Assembly: GCF_009708075.1 (NCBI RefSeq)
Contig: NZ_WMBT01000001.1
Location: 248,001-312,000 of the forward strand
Direction: 5' to 3'
From: Paracoccus lichenicola
GTDB lineage: Bacteria > Pseudomonadota > Alphaproteobacteria > Rhodobacterales > Rhodobacteraceae
DNA length: 64,000 nucleotides
The notes below the pieces were generated by a model. That model was not told the origin of the DNA, ran no database searches, and saw nothing but the letters and a program-made list of their open reading frames with translations. The position numbers were made by a program, and so were the translations under genes. This document shows positions 57,700 through 64,000 of the stretch, in pieces (the first letter of the stretch is position 1; each line of letters opens with the position of its first letter).

Positions 57700-59051
57700 A
57701 CGTTCAGCAGCAGGTGTTCGCGTTCCCAGGGGCTGATGACCTGCAGGAACTCCTTGTATTCGTTGCGCTTCACGGATTCATAGACGGCGGTGAAATCCTC
57801 GCCCAGCACGCCGCGCATGGGGGCGCTTTCGGACATGATGTCCAGCGCGTCGCCCAGGTTATAGGGCAGCTCGTCTTCCGACATGTAGGCATCGCCCAGG
57901 CATTCGGCGCGGGGGTTCTCGCCCTCGATCAGGCCCAGGTATCCGCAGGCAAGGCTGGCCGCGATCCCCAGGTAAGGGTTGCAGTCCATGCCCGCCAGCC
58001 GGTTTTCCACCCGCCGCGCCTCGGGACTGGAAATCGGCACGCGCAATCCGGTGGTGCGGTTGTCGCGGCCCCATTCCAGGTTGATGGGCGCGGCGAAGTC
58101 CGGGACGTATCGGCGATAGCTGTTCACGTAGGGTGCCAGCAGCGCCACGGCGGCGGGCAGGTGCTTCTGCATCCCGGCGATGAAATGCAGGAAGGCAGGC
58201 GTCTCGGCCCCCTTTTCGTCCGAAAAGATGTTGCGGCCCGTCGCCATGTCGATGATCGAATGGTGCAGGTGCATGGCGCTGCCCGGCTCGCCCTCGATCG
58301 GTTTGGCCATGAAGGTGGCGAAACAGTCGTGGCGCAGCGCGGCTTCGCGGATCAGGCGCTTGAAGTAGAAGATCTCGTCGGCCAGCGCCACCGGATCGCC
58401 GTGGTTGAGGTTGATTTCCACCTGCCCCGCGCCGCCTTCCTGCAGGATGCCGTCGATCTCGAACCCCTGCGCCTCGGCGAAATCATAGATGTCGTCAATG
58501 ACCTTGCCGTATTCGTCCACCGCCGACATGGAATAAGCCTGCTTGGCGGCGGCCCGCCTGCCCGACCGGCCCATGGGCGGGATGATCGGCTGGTTGGGGT
58601 CGATGTTGCGGGCGACCAGGAAGAATTCCATTTCGGGCGCCACGACGGGTTTCCAGCCGCGTTCTGCGTAAAGACCCACGATGCGTTTCAGCACGTTGCG
58701 CGGCGCAATGGGAACCGGGTTCCCTTGCTGGTCATAGGCGTCGTGGATCACTTGCAGCGTCCAGTCGGCGGTCCAGGGCGCGGCGGTCGCGGTGCTGAAA
58801 TCGGGCGTCAGGATCATGTCGGGTTCCGTGAAGGCCCCCGCCGGATTGTCCGCCCATTCCCCCGTGATCGTCTGCAGGAAGATCGAGTTCGGCAGATAGA
58901 ACTTGTCCTGCCGCGCGAATTTCGACGCGGGCATGGCCTTGCCGCGCGCGACGCCCGCGATGTCGGCCAGGATGCATTCGACCTCGTCCAGCCGGCGGCC
59001 GGCCACGAAGTCGCGGGCGGCCTGGGGCAGGCGTTCGATCCAGTCGCTCAT
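57696..59051 (-). CDS. Glutamine-synthetase-like gamma-glutamylpolyamine synthetase, PuuA-like
   Basis: A 451-residue member of the glutamine synthetase superfamily. The metal and ATP sites are recognisable in VAPEMEFFLVARN, LQEGGAGQVEINLNHGDP, FMAKPIEGEPGSAMHLHHS and NLEWGRDNRTTGLRVP. The lack of the GlnA adenylylation tyrosine context and the pairing with a PuuB-like gene argue for gamma-glutamylation of putrescine or another amine. ATG 59051 was chosen (MSDWIERLPQAARDF). It overlaps the amidotransferase upstream and the oxidoreductase downstream by 4 nt each, giving a tight three-gene unit. Confidence 0.88.
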   Translation of the reverse strand: MSDWIERLPQAARDFVAGRRLDEVECILADIAGVARGKAMPASKFARQDKFYLPNSIFLQTITGEWADNPAGAFTEPDMILTPDFSTATAAPWTADWTLQVIHDAYDQQGNPVPIAPRNVLKRIVGLYAERGWKPVVAPEMEFFLVARNIDPNQPIIPPMGRSGRRAAAKQAYSMSAVDEYGKVIDDIYDFAEAQGFEIDGILQEGGAGQVEINLNHGDPVALADEIFYFKRLIREAALRHDCFATFMAKPIEGEPGSAMHLHHSIIDMATGRNIFSDEKGAETPAFLHFIAGMQKHLPAAVALLAPYVNSYRRYVPDFAAPINLEWGRDNRTTGLRVPISSPEARRVENRLAGMDCNPYLGIAASLACGYLGLIEGENPRAECLGDAYMSEDELPYNLGDALDIMSESAPMRGVLGEDFTAVYESVKRNEYKEFLQVISPWEREHLLLNV

Positions 59052-59746
59052 GCGGCACCTTTGGCGATGGCACGGGGCTGCTTGAAGAAGGCCGCGATCC
59101 GGTCGGCGACAAGGGACGCCCCCTTCGGTTCGCCCATGCGGTCCGCCGCGCGGTCCAGCAGCGGTTGCGGCACGACGCCGGGGGCGCGGGTGTCCATCAG
59201 GCCCTGGATGAAGCCGTCGGAAAATTCGGGATGCGCCTGCACGGTAAAGGCCCGGTCGCCATAGATCAGCGCGGCGTTTTCGCAAAATTCGTTGCGCCCT
59301 GCCACCTGCGCGTCCGGGGGCAGGACCACCACCTGGTCCTGGTGCCAGGCGTTCAGCCGCACCGTTTCCCCGCCGAAGTCGTAATCCTGCGTGCCGACCG
59401 ACCAGCCGTCCGGGTGCTTGACCACCGTGCCGCCAAGCGCCTGCGCGATGATCTGGTGGCCGAAGCAGATGCCGACCATCGGGACCGCTGCGGCATAAGC
59501 GTCACGGATGAAGCGTTCCAGGGGCGGGATGAATTCGTGATCCTCGTACGCGCCATGGCGCGATCCGGTCAGCAGCCAGCCGTCGGCGTCATGGACGGAC
59601 GCGGGAAACTCCATCGCCTCGACGTGATAGGTGCGGAAATCGAAGCCGCGCCCGTCCAGAAGCCGGACGAACATGTCGGGGTAATCGCCCATGTCCTGCT
59701 TCAGTTCGGCGGGCGCCTGGCCGCATTGAAGGATGCCGATGCGCAT
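59048..59746 (-). CDS. Class I glutamine amidotransferase-like hydrolase
   Basis: A 232-residue stand-alone class I glutaminase-fold protein: nucleophile Cys94 in GICFGHQIIAQ, with His172 and Glu174 in VQAHPEFSDG completing the triad. It is the first gene of the PuuA/PuuB-like unit. In E. coli the analogous position is held by PuuD, which hydrolyses gamma-glutamyl-GABA, but this protein is nearer the GMP-synthase glutaminase-like branch than true PuuD, so the substrate is uncertain. ATG 59746 has only a weak ribosome site. Confidence 0.82.
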   Translation of the reverse strand: MRIGILQCGQAPAELKQDMGDYPDMFVRLLDGRGFDFRTYHVEAMEFPASVHDADGWLLTGSRHGAYEDHEFIPPLERFIRDAYAAAVPMVGICFGHQIIAQALGGTVVKHPDGWSVGTQDYDFGGETVRLNAWHQDQVVVLPPDAQVAGRNEFCENAALIYGDRAFTVQAHPEFSDGFIQGLMDTRAPGVVPQPLLDRAADRMGEPKGASLVADRIAAFFKQPRAIAKGAA

Positions 59747-59829
59747 GAAGACCCTGCGGTGTTGCTGTCGGCAACAAGGGTAGTCGCCCGGACGGGGGGG
59801 CCGCAAGGGGGCCTGTTCGCCGATCCGAA

Positions 59830-59914
59830 ACAGGGGGCGAATGGATTTATGAAAATAATAATATTAATATTGAACGATTCATTTTATATTTTCCTTATTG
59901 CAAGGATTTCCGAA
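59830..59914 (+). promoter_or_regulatory. AT-rich leader before the LysE-type gene
   Basis: About 85 bp, from GGATTTATGAAAATAATAAT onward, are strongly AT-rich in an otherwise GC-rich region, containing several TATA-like hexamers (TTAATAT, TTATATT). It lies in the divergent gap between the amidotransferase and LysE-type genes and probably carries the LysE gene's promoter. It may be a target of a nucleoid or xenogeneic-silencing protein. Confidence 0.45.
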
Positions 59915-60511
59915 ATGGATGTTTCAACGAATATATTCATCATATCCGGCCTGCATCTTGCCATGGCCATGACGCCCGGTCCCAATACCTTCGCGATATG
60001 CTGCGTGGCCAGCACCGGATCCCGGCGGGACGGGTTGTCGGCGGCGGCGGGCGTGGTCGCGGCAACGGGGTTGTGGGCCGGGATCGCGATGCTTGGCGCA
60101 GGCGCGGTGGTCGCCTGGAACCATCAGCTTTTCCTGGGCCTTCGGGCCGTGGCGGCGTTGTATCTGATCGGGATCGGCCTGCGGATGCTGGTCCTGCCCC
60201 TGTCCCCCCGTCCGGCACTGGCCGGGGGACAGCCGTTCCTGGTCGGGCTTTTGACGGCCCTGGCAAATCCTTTCGCCATTGCCTTCTGGCTGGGGACGTT
60301 TCTGGCAGCCATGCCTGCAACCGCGCCGGATCATCTTTATGCCCGGATATTCGGCTTGATTATCCTGCAAAGCCTGATCTGGTATTCGGCCCTGGCAATC
60401 CTGTTTTCAACCGCCATGCGCGGCCGCACGCCGGGGACGGCCCGGCTTTTGCGTTACGTGACGGCGGGGGCGATGATCCTGATCGGGCTGAGCGCGCTTG
60501 TTCCCGGCTGA
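59915..60511 (+). CDS. LysE/RhtB-family amino-acid exporter
   Basis: A 198-residue inner-membrane protein with six predicted helices. The N-terminal motif AMTPGPNTFAICCVASTGSRRDG is the LysE/RhtB signature (residues 17-39, cited in part), and TALANPFAIAFWLGTFLA is the second conserved block. It exports an amino acid or related metabolite that cannot be named from sequence. ATG 59915 was chosen, with AAGGA 9 nt upstream, because it gives the family length; an upstream ATG at 59849 lies in the AT-rich leader. Confidence 0.85.
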   Translation: MDVSTNIFIISGLHLAMAMTPGPNTFAICCVASTGSRRDGLSAAAGVVAATGLWAGIAMLGAGAVVAWNHQLFLGLRAVAALYLIGIGLRMLVLPLSPRPALAGGQPFLVGLLTALANPFAIAFWLGTFLAAMPATAPDHLYARIFGLIILQSLIWYSALAILFSTAMRGRTPGTARLLRYVTAGAMILIGLSALVPG

Positions 60512-60586
60512 CCCTGCGGCCTTTGGCTGTCTGGCGCCCCCCGCCGCCGGGCGCTAGGCTGCACCCGGCTTGGACAGGAGAGCGCG

Positions 60587-61717
60587 ATGCCCCATCTTCA
60601 CCCCGACATCGACCCCGATGGCCTGGACGAATTCTCGGTCGTGTTCACCGACCGCTCGCTGAACCACATGTCGCAGCGGTTTCAGGGGGTCATGCGCGAC
60701 CTGTCCGCCACGCTGCGCGAGGTTTATGGCGCGGCGCAGGTTGCCATCGTGCCGGGCGGCGGCACCTATGCGATGGAATCGGTCGCCCGCCAGTTCGGCA
60801 CGGGCCACGCCCTGATCGTGCGCAACGGCTGGTTCAGCTATCGCTGGAGCCAGATCTTCGACACCGGCGGCTTCGCGCGCGAGACCACCGTGGCGATGGC
60901 CCGCCCCGCCGGGAACGAACCGCAGCCCGCCTATGCGCCCCCGCCCATCGACGAGGTGGTGGCGAAGATCCACGAGGCGCGGCCCGACGCGGTCTTTGCG
61001 CCGCATGTGGAAACCTCGGCCGGGCTGATCCTGCCCGACGACTATATCCGCGCGCTGTCGGATGCCGCGCATGACGTGGGCGCGCTGATGGTGCTGGACT
61101 GCATCGCCTCGGGTGCGGTCTGGATGGACATGGCGGCGACGGGCGTGGACGTGCTGATCTCGGCCCCGCAGAAGGGGTGGTCGGCGTCCCCTGCCGCCGG
61201 TCTGGTGATGCTGTCGGAACGCGGGGCGGAACGGCTGGCGGCGACCGACAGCAACAGCTTTGCCCTGGATCTGAAGAAATGGCGCGCGATCATGCAAGCC
61301 TACGAGGATGGCGGCCACGCTTATCACGCCACCATGCCGACCGACGCCCTGCTGGGCCTGCGCGACGCGATGGAGGAAACGCGGGCGATGGGATTCGACG
61401 CCGCGCGCGACGCGCAATGGCGGTTGGGCCATGCGGTGCGCGACATGCTGGCGCAGCGCGGGGTGCGGTCGGTGGCGGCGCCCGGCTTTGCCGCGCCGGG
61501 GGTGGTGGTCAGCTATACCGACGATCCTGACGTGAAGAACGGCAGGAAGTTCGCGGCCCAAGGGATGCAGATCGCGGCGGGGGTTCCGCTGGCGGTGAAC
61601 GAGGGGGACCGGTTTTCCACCTTCCGCCTGGGCCTGTTCGGCCTGGACAAGCTGAAGGACGTGGACGGCACCGTCGCCCGGTTGCGGGCGGTCCTGGACA
61701 AGGTGATCCCCGCCTGA
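60587..61717 (+). CDS. Class V aminotransferase (serine/alanine-glyoxylate type)
   Basis: A 376-residue PLP enzyme of the serine-pyruvate/alanine-glyoxylate aminotransferase group. Lys196 in LISAPQKGWSASP is the Schiff-base lysine, and Asp171 in MVLDCIASGAVW binds the pyridine nitrogen. PGGGTYAMESVARQ holds the phosphate loop. These enzymes move amino groups among serine, alanine, glycine and glyoxylate. GGAGAG lies before the ATG. A strong terminator follows, so it is a single-gene unit. A link to the betaine/one-carbon genes is only thematic. Confidence 0.9.
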   Translation: MPHLHPDIDPDGLDEFSVVFTDRSLNHMSQRFQGVMRDLSATLREVYGAAQVAIVPGGGTYAMESVARQFGTGHALIVRNGWFSYRWSQIFDTGGFARETTVAMARPAGNEPQPAYAPPPIDEVVAKIHEARPDAVFAPHVETSAGLILPDDYIRALSDAAHDVGALMVLDCIASGAVWMDMAATGVDVLISAPQKGWSASPAAGLVMLSERGAERLAATDSNSFALDLKKWRAIMQAYEDGGHAYHATMPTDALLGLRDAMEETRAMGFDAARDAQWRLGHAVRDMLAQRGVRSVAAPGFAAPGVVVSYTDDPDVKNGRKFAAQGMQIAAGVPLAVNEGDRFSTFRLGLFGLDKLKDVDGTVARLRAVLDKVIPA

Positions 61718-61737
61718 CACGACCGCCGCGCCGCTTG

Positions 61738-61766
61738 AAAGGCCCGCCCGGACGGCGGGCCTTTTT
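61738..61766 (+). terminator. Rho-independent terminator after the class V aminotransferase
   Basis: AAAGGCCCGCC (61738-61748) pairs with GGCGGGCCTTT (61754-61764) around CGGAC and runs into a five-T tract. It lies about 20 nt after the stop. Confidence 0.92.
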
Positions 61767-61775
61767 CATGACGTA

Positions 61776-61794
61776 GAGAGAATAATCTTCTCTC
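61776..61794. promoter_or_regulatory. Inverted repeat upstream of the sulfate-transport operon
   Basis: GAGAGAA (61776-61782) and TTCTCTC (61788-61794) flank TAATC. The repeat sits between the preceding terminator and the first gene of the sulfate operon, in a locally AT-richer stretch. It could be an operator for a sulfur regulator such as a CysB-like protein; no direct evidence identifies it. Confidence 0.35.
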
Positions 61795-61892
61795 CTCACC
61801 CGCATTTTCAGCAGATCTCTCCTCTTGCTAAACACGACTTTCCCTGTCGTTATTTGTGGCATAGAAAACGGCCAGCCAGAGGAGCGACGCAG

Positions 61893-62111
61893 ATGACGAT
61901 CATCAGTCAGACCATCGACGCTAAGACGCCCCCGCTCTATTCGGTGCGCCTGATCGACCGGCGCACGGGCCAGGTCCACCGCGTCAACGGCGCCCCCCTT
62001 CTGGCGCTGAGCCGGGAACCGCAGGCTGCCGCAGCCTCCCTGCTGGAAGGGCGCGACCCCGCCCTGTGGGAGGCTCGGATCGAACCGCTGGCCACCCGCA
62101 CCCACCAATGA
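61893..62111 (+). CDS. Small conserved-looking protein upstream of the sulfate-binding protein gene
   Basis: A 72-residue soluble protein without signal peptide or membrane segment: a polar N-terminus (MTIISQTIDAKTPPLYSVRL), then IDRRTGQVHRV and ALSREPQAAAASLLEGRDPA, ending in a short helix. I do not recognise a family. ATG 61893 has GAGGAG at about 9 nt; a frame extension to 61854 is not needed. It lies 23 bp before the sulfate-binding protein gene and is probably co-transcribed, so a role in sulfur uptake or its control is possible. Confidence 0.7.
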   Translation: MTIISQTIDAKTPPLYSVRLIDRRTGQVHRVNGAPLLALSREPQAAAASLLEGRDPALWEARIEPLATRTHQ

Positions 62112-62134
62112 CGAATCGCTTCAGGAGACGTTAA

Positions 62135-63124
62135 ATGTTCGGATCGAATTCCAGCCGCATCGGCGCCCTGCTGTTGGGCCTGGCAGTCGCCGCCCCGGCC
62201 AGCGCCGAAACGCTGCTGAACGTCAGCTATGACCCCACGCGGGAACTCTATCGCGACGTGAATGCGGCCTTTGCCGAGAAATGGGCCGCCGACGGACACG
62301 AGGCCCCCACCATCGAGACCAGCCACGGCGGATCGGGCGCGCAGGCCCGCGCGGTGATCGACGGGCTGGCCGCGCAGGTGGTGACGCTGGCCCTGGCATC
62401 CGACATCGACAAGATCGCCGAAGCCGGCAAGCTGCCCGCCGACTGGCAGGGCAAGCTGCCGCACAACTCCAGCCCCTATACCTCGACCATCGTGTTCCTG
62501 GTGCGCGAAGGGAACCCCAAGGGCATCGCCGACTGGGGCGATCTGGTGAAAGAGGGGGTCGAGGTGATCACGCCGAACCCCAAGACCTCGGGCGGGGCGC
62601 GGTGGAACTATCTCGCGGCCTGGGCCTGGGCGGAAAAGAACGGCCAGAACCCGCAGGACTTCGTGGGCCAGCTTTATACCCACGTCCCGGTGCTGGACAC
62701 CGGCGCGCGGGGCGCCACCACCACCTTCGCGCAACGCGGCATCGGCGACGTGCTGCTGGCCTGGGAAAACGAGGCCTATCTAGCGCTCGAGGAAATCGGC
62801 GAGGATCAGTTCGACATCGTCGTGCCCTCGGTCAGCGTCCTGGCCGAACCCCCGGTCGCGATTGTCGAGGGTAACATCGCCAATGACGCGCAGCGCGAAC
62901 TGGCGACGGCTTATCTGGACTTCCTTTACTCCCCCGAAGGCCAGGCGCTGGCCTTCAAGCACTACTACCGTGCCTGGGATACCAGCGCCGCCGATCCTGC
63001 GGACGTGGCCCGCTTTCCCAAGCTGGATCTGGTCAGCATTCAGGATTTCGGCGGCTGGAAGAAGGTGCAGCCCGAACATTTTGGTGACGGCGGCATCTTC
63101 GACCAGATCTACGTGGCCAAGTGA
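62135..63124 (+). CDS. Sulfate/thiosulfate ABC transporter substrate-binding protein
   Basis: A 329-residue periplasmic binding protein of the Sbp/CysP family. The signal peptide is residues 1-24, ending in ASA before [20 protein letters not shown]. The anion-binding loops are visible in [33 protein letters not shown] and [20 protein letters not shown], including the GGSG segment that wraps the sulfate. It delivers sulfate or thiosulfate to the permease encoded next. GGAG lies upstream. Its stop overlaps the next gene by GTGA. Sbp and CysP cannot be told apart with confidence here. Confidence 0.93.
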   Translation: MFGSNSSRIGALLLGLAVAAPASAETLLNVSYDPTRELYRDVNAAFAEKWAADGHEAPTIETSHGGSGAQARAVIDGLAAQVVTLALASDIDKIAEAGKLPADWQGKLPHNSSPYTSTIVFLVREGNPKGIADWGDLVKEGVEVITPNPKTSGGARWNYLAAWAWAEKNGQNPQDFVGQLYTHVPVLDTGARGATTTFAQRGIGDVLLAWENEAYLALEEIGEDQFDIVVPSVSVLAEPPVAIVEGNIANDAQRELATAYLDFLYSPEGQALAFKHYYRAWDTSAADPADVARFPKLDLVSIQDFGGWKKVQPEHFGDGGIFDQIYVAK

Positions 63125-63966
63125 CCATGACCGCGCGTCCCCTGGTCCACAAGACGGCGATGCCCGGCCTCGGCCTGTCGGCGGGCATCACGCTGGCGAT
63201 GCTGTCCATCGTCGTGCTGCTGCCCATCGGCGCCCTTCTGATGAAGGGCGCCAGTTTCGGCCTGTCGAATGTCCTCGAGGTGGTGGGGCGCGAGCGCGTC
63301 ATGGCCTCGCTGATCCTGTCCTTCAAGCTGGCGCTGCTGGCGGCCTTGTTCAACCTGGTCTTCGGCGTGCTGCTGGCTTGGGTGCTGGTCCGCTATCGCT
63401 TTCCCGGCAAGCGGTTGCTGGACGCCGCCGTGGACCTGCCCTTCGCCCTGCCGACCGCCGTGGCGGGCATTGCGCTGACCGCGCTGTATGCGCCGAACGG
63501 GACCTTCGGCAGCCTGGCCGTGCAACTGGGCGTCAAGATCGCCTATACCCAGGCGGGCATCTTCATCGCCCTGGTCTTCGTGGGCCTGCCCTTCGTCACC
63601 CGCACCGTCCAGCCGGTGATCGAGGAAATCGACCGCGAGGTCGAGGAAGCTTCCGCCACCCTGGGCGCGTCCCGCCTCTACACCCTGCGCCACGTGATCC
63701 TGCCCATGCTGACGCCCGCCGCGCTGACCGGGTTCGCCCTGGCCCTGGCCCGGGCGGTCGGCGAATACGGGTCGGTCATCTTCATCGCGGGCAACATCCC
63801 CCTGCGCACGGAAATCGCGCCCCTGCTGATCGTGATCCAGCTCGAGGAGTTCAACTATGACGCCGCCGCCGCCATCGGCATCGCCATGCTGGTGATTTCC
63901 TTCGCCATGCTGCTGGCGATCAACCTGATCCAGATCGTCAGCCGAAGGAAGATGGGCCATGTCTGA
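63121..63966 (+). CDS. cysT: Sulfate ABC transporter permease CysT (CysU)
   Basis: A 281-residue inner-membrane permease with six predicted helices. The ABC-coupling EAA loop is [20 protein letters not shown], and [20 protein letters not shown] and [17 protein letters not shown] are characteristic of CysT. A GTG at 63121 overlaps the binding-protein stop; ATG 63127 two codons later is an equally good start. It overlaps the beginning of cysW by 8 nt. Confidence 0.94.
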   Translation: MTMTARPLVHKTAMPGLGLSAGITLAMLSIVVLLPIGALLMKGASFGLSNVLEVVGRERVMASLILSFKLALLAALFNLVFGVLLAWVLVRYRFPGKRLLDAAVDLPFALPTAVAGIALTALYAPNGTFGSLAVQLGVKIAYTQAGIFIALVFVGLPFVTRTVQPVIEEIDREVEEASATLGASRLYTLRHVILPMLTPAALTGFALALARAVGEYGSVIFIAGNIPLRTEIAPLLIVIQLEEFNYDAAAAIGIAMLVISFAMLLAINLIQIVSRRKMGHV

Positions 63967-64000
63967 CACCACCCTGCCCACGTTCCGCACCGCGACCGAG
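63959..64000 (+). CDS. cysW: Start of sulfate ABC transporter permease CysW (partial)
   Basis: Only the first 14 codons are present, reading [14 protein letters not shown] before the window ends. The ATG lies inside the end of cysT (8-nt overlap), as usual for cysT-cysW pairs, and this context rather than the short sequence supports the call. A cysA ATPase gene is expected beyond the edge. Confidence 0.65.
   Translation, partial: MSDTTLPTFRTATE

Overview
This window is a gene-dense, GC-rich stretch of alphaproteobacterial chromosome. Protein content and gene order point to the Rhodobacteraceae, probably Paracoccus or a close relative: an ahcY-metK pair, an Lrp-type PutR beside a short PutA, an Mrp/Pha antiporter with fused subunits A and B, a class Ib nrdHIEF operon, a glnB-glnA pair, and a glycine-betaine-type Rieske monooxygenase. 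Genus level is inference from gene content only. I see no insertion sequence, prophage, CRISPR array, rRNA or plasmid gene; one tRNA (Ser, CGA) is present. Nearly all DNA is coding, with many ATGA/GTGA stop-start overlaps.

Layout: 0-8 kb holds typA, a TetR regulator, the methyl-cycle genes ahcY-metK behind a hairpin-rich leader, a RatA/COQ10-type START protein, two very small ORFs, a zinc metallopeptidase and dsbB. 8-17.6 kb holds gyrA, an AI-2E/PerM permease and a leftward group (DUF2059 protein, GGCT-Nudix fusion, cysK, MscS-type channel). 17.7-26.8 kb is proline metabolism (ornithine cyclodeaminase-like, putR, putA, proC) with corA, csbD, a 2-hydroxyacid dehydrogenase, a CsaA-like protein and a YbjN protein. 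27-34.6 kb has a CobC-like protein without its PLP lysine, then a three-gene transglutaminase / circularly permuted ATP-grasp / alpha-E operon, the least characterised system here. 34.6-39.8 kb has gluconate uptake (gntP-gntK), a LysR regulator and glnB-glnA. 39.9-45.4 kb has the NAD(P)HX repair enzyme and nrdHIEF. 45.8-54.9 kb has a gbcAB-like pair and the mrp operon. 55-64 kb has ppk2, a TerB protein, a gamma-glutamylation (Puu-like) polyamine cluster, a LysE exporter, a class V aminotransferase and the start of a sulfate ABC-transport operon that runs off the right edge.

Recurring themes are nitrogen handling (glutamine synthetase, proline, polyamine, betaine), one-carbon/sulfur metabolism (ahcY, metK, cysK, sulfate uptake) and ion homeostasis. 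The most interesting non-coding signals are a two-copy intergenic repeat with a GGGATATTT core, candidate NrdR sites plus a DnaA box before nrdH, a possible Shine-Dalgarno switch before cysK, tandem hairpins before ahcY, and an attenuator-like structure before the NAD(P)HX repair gene.
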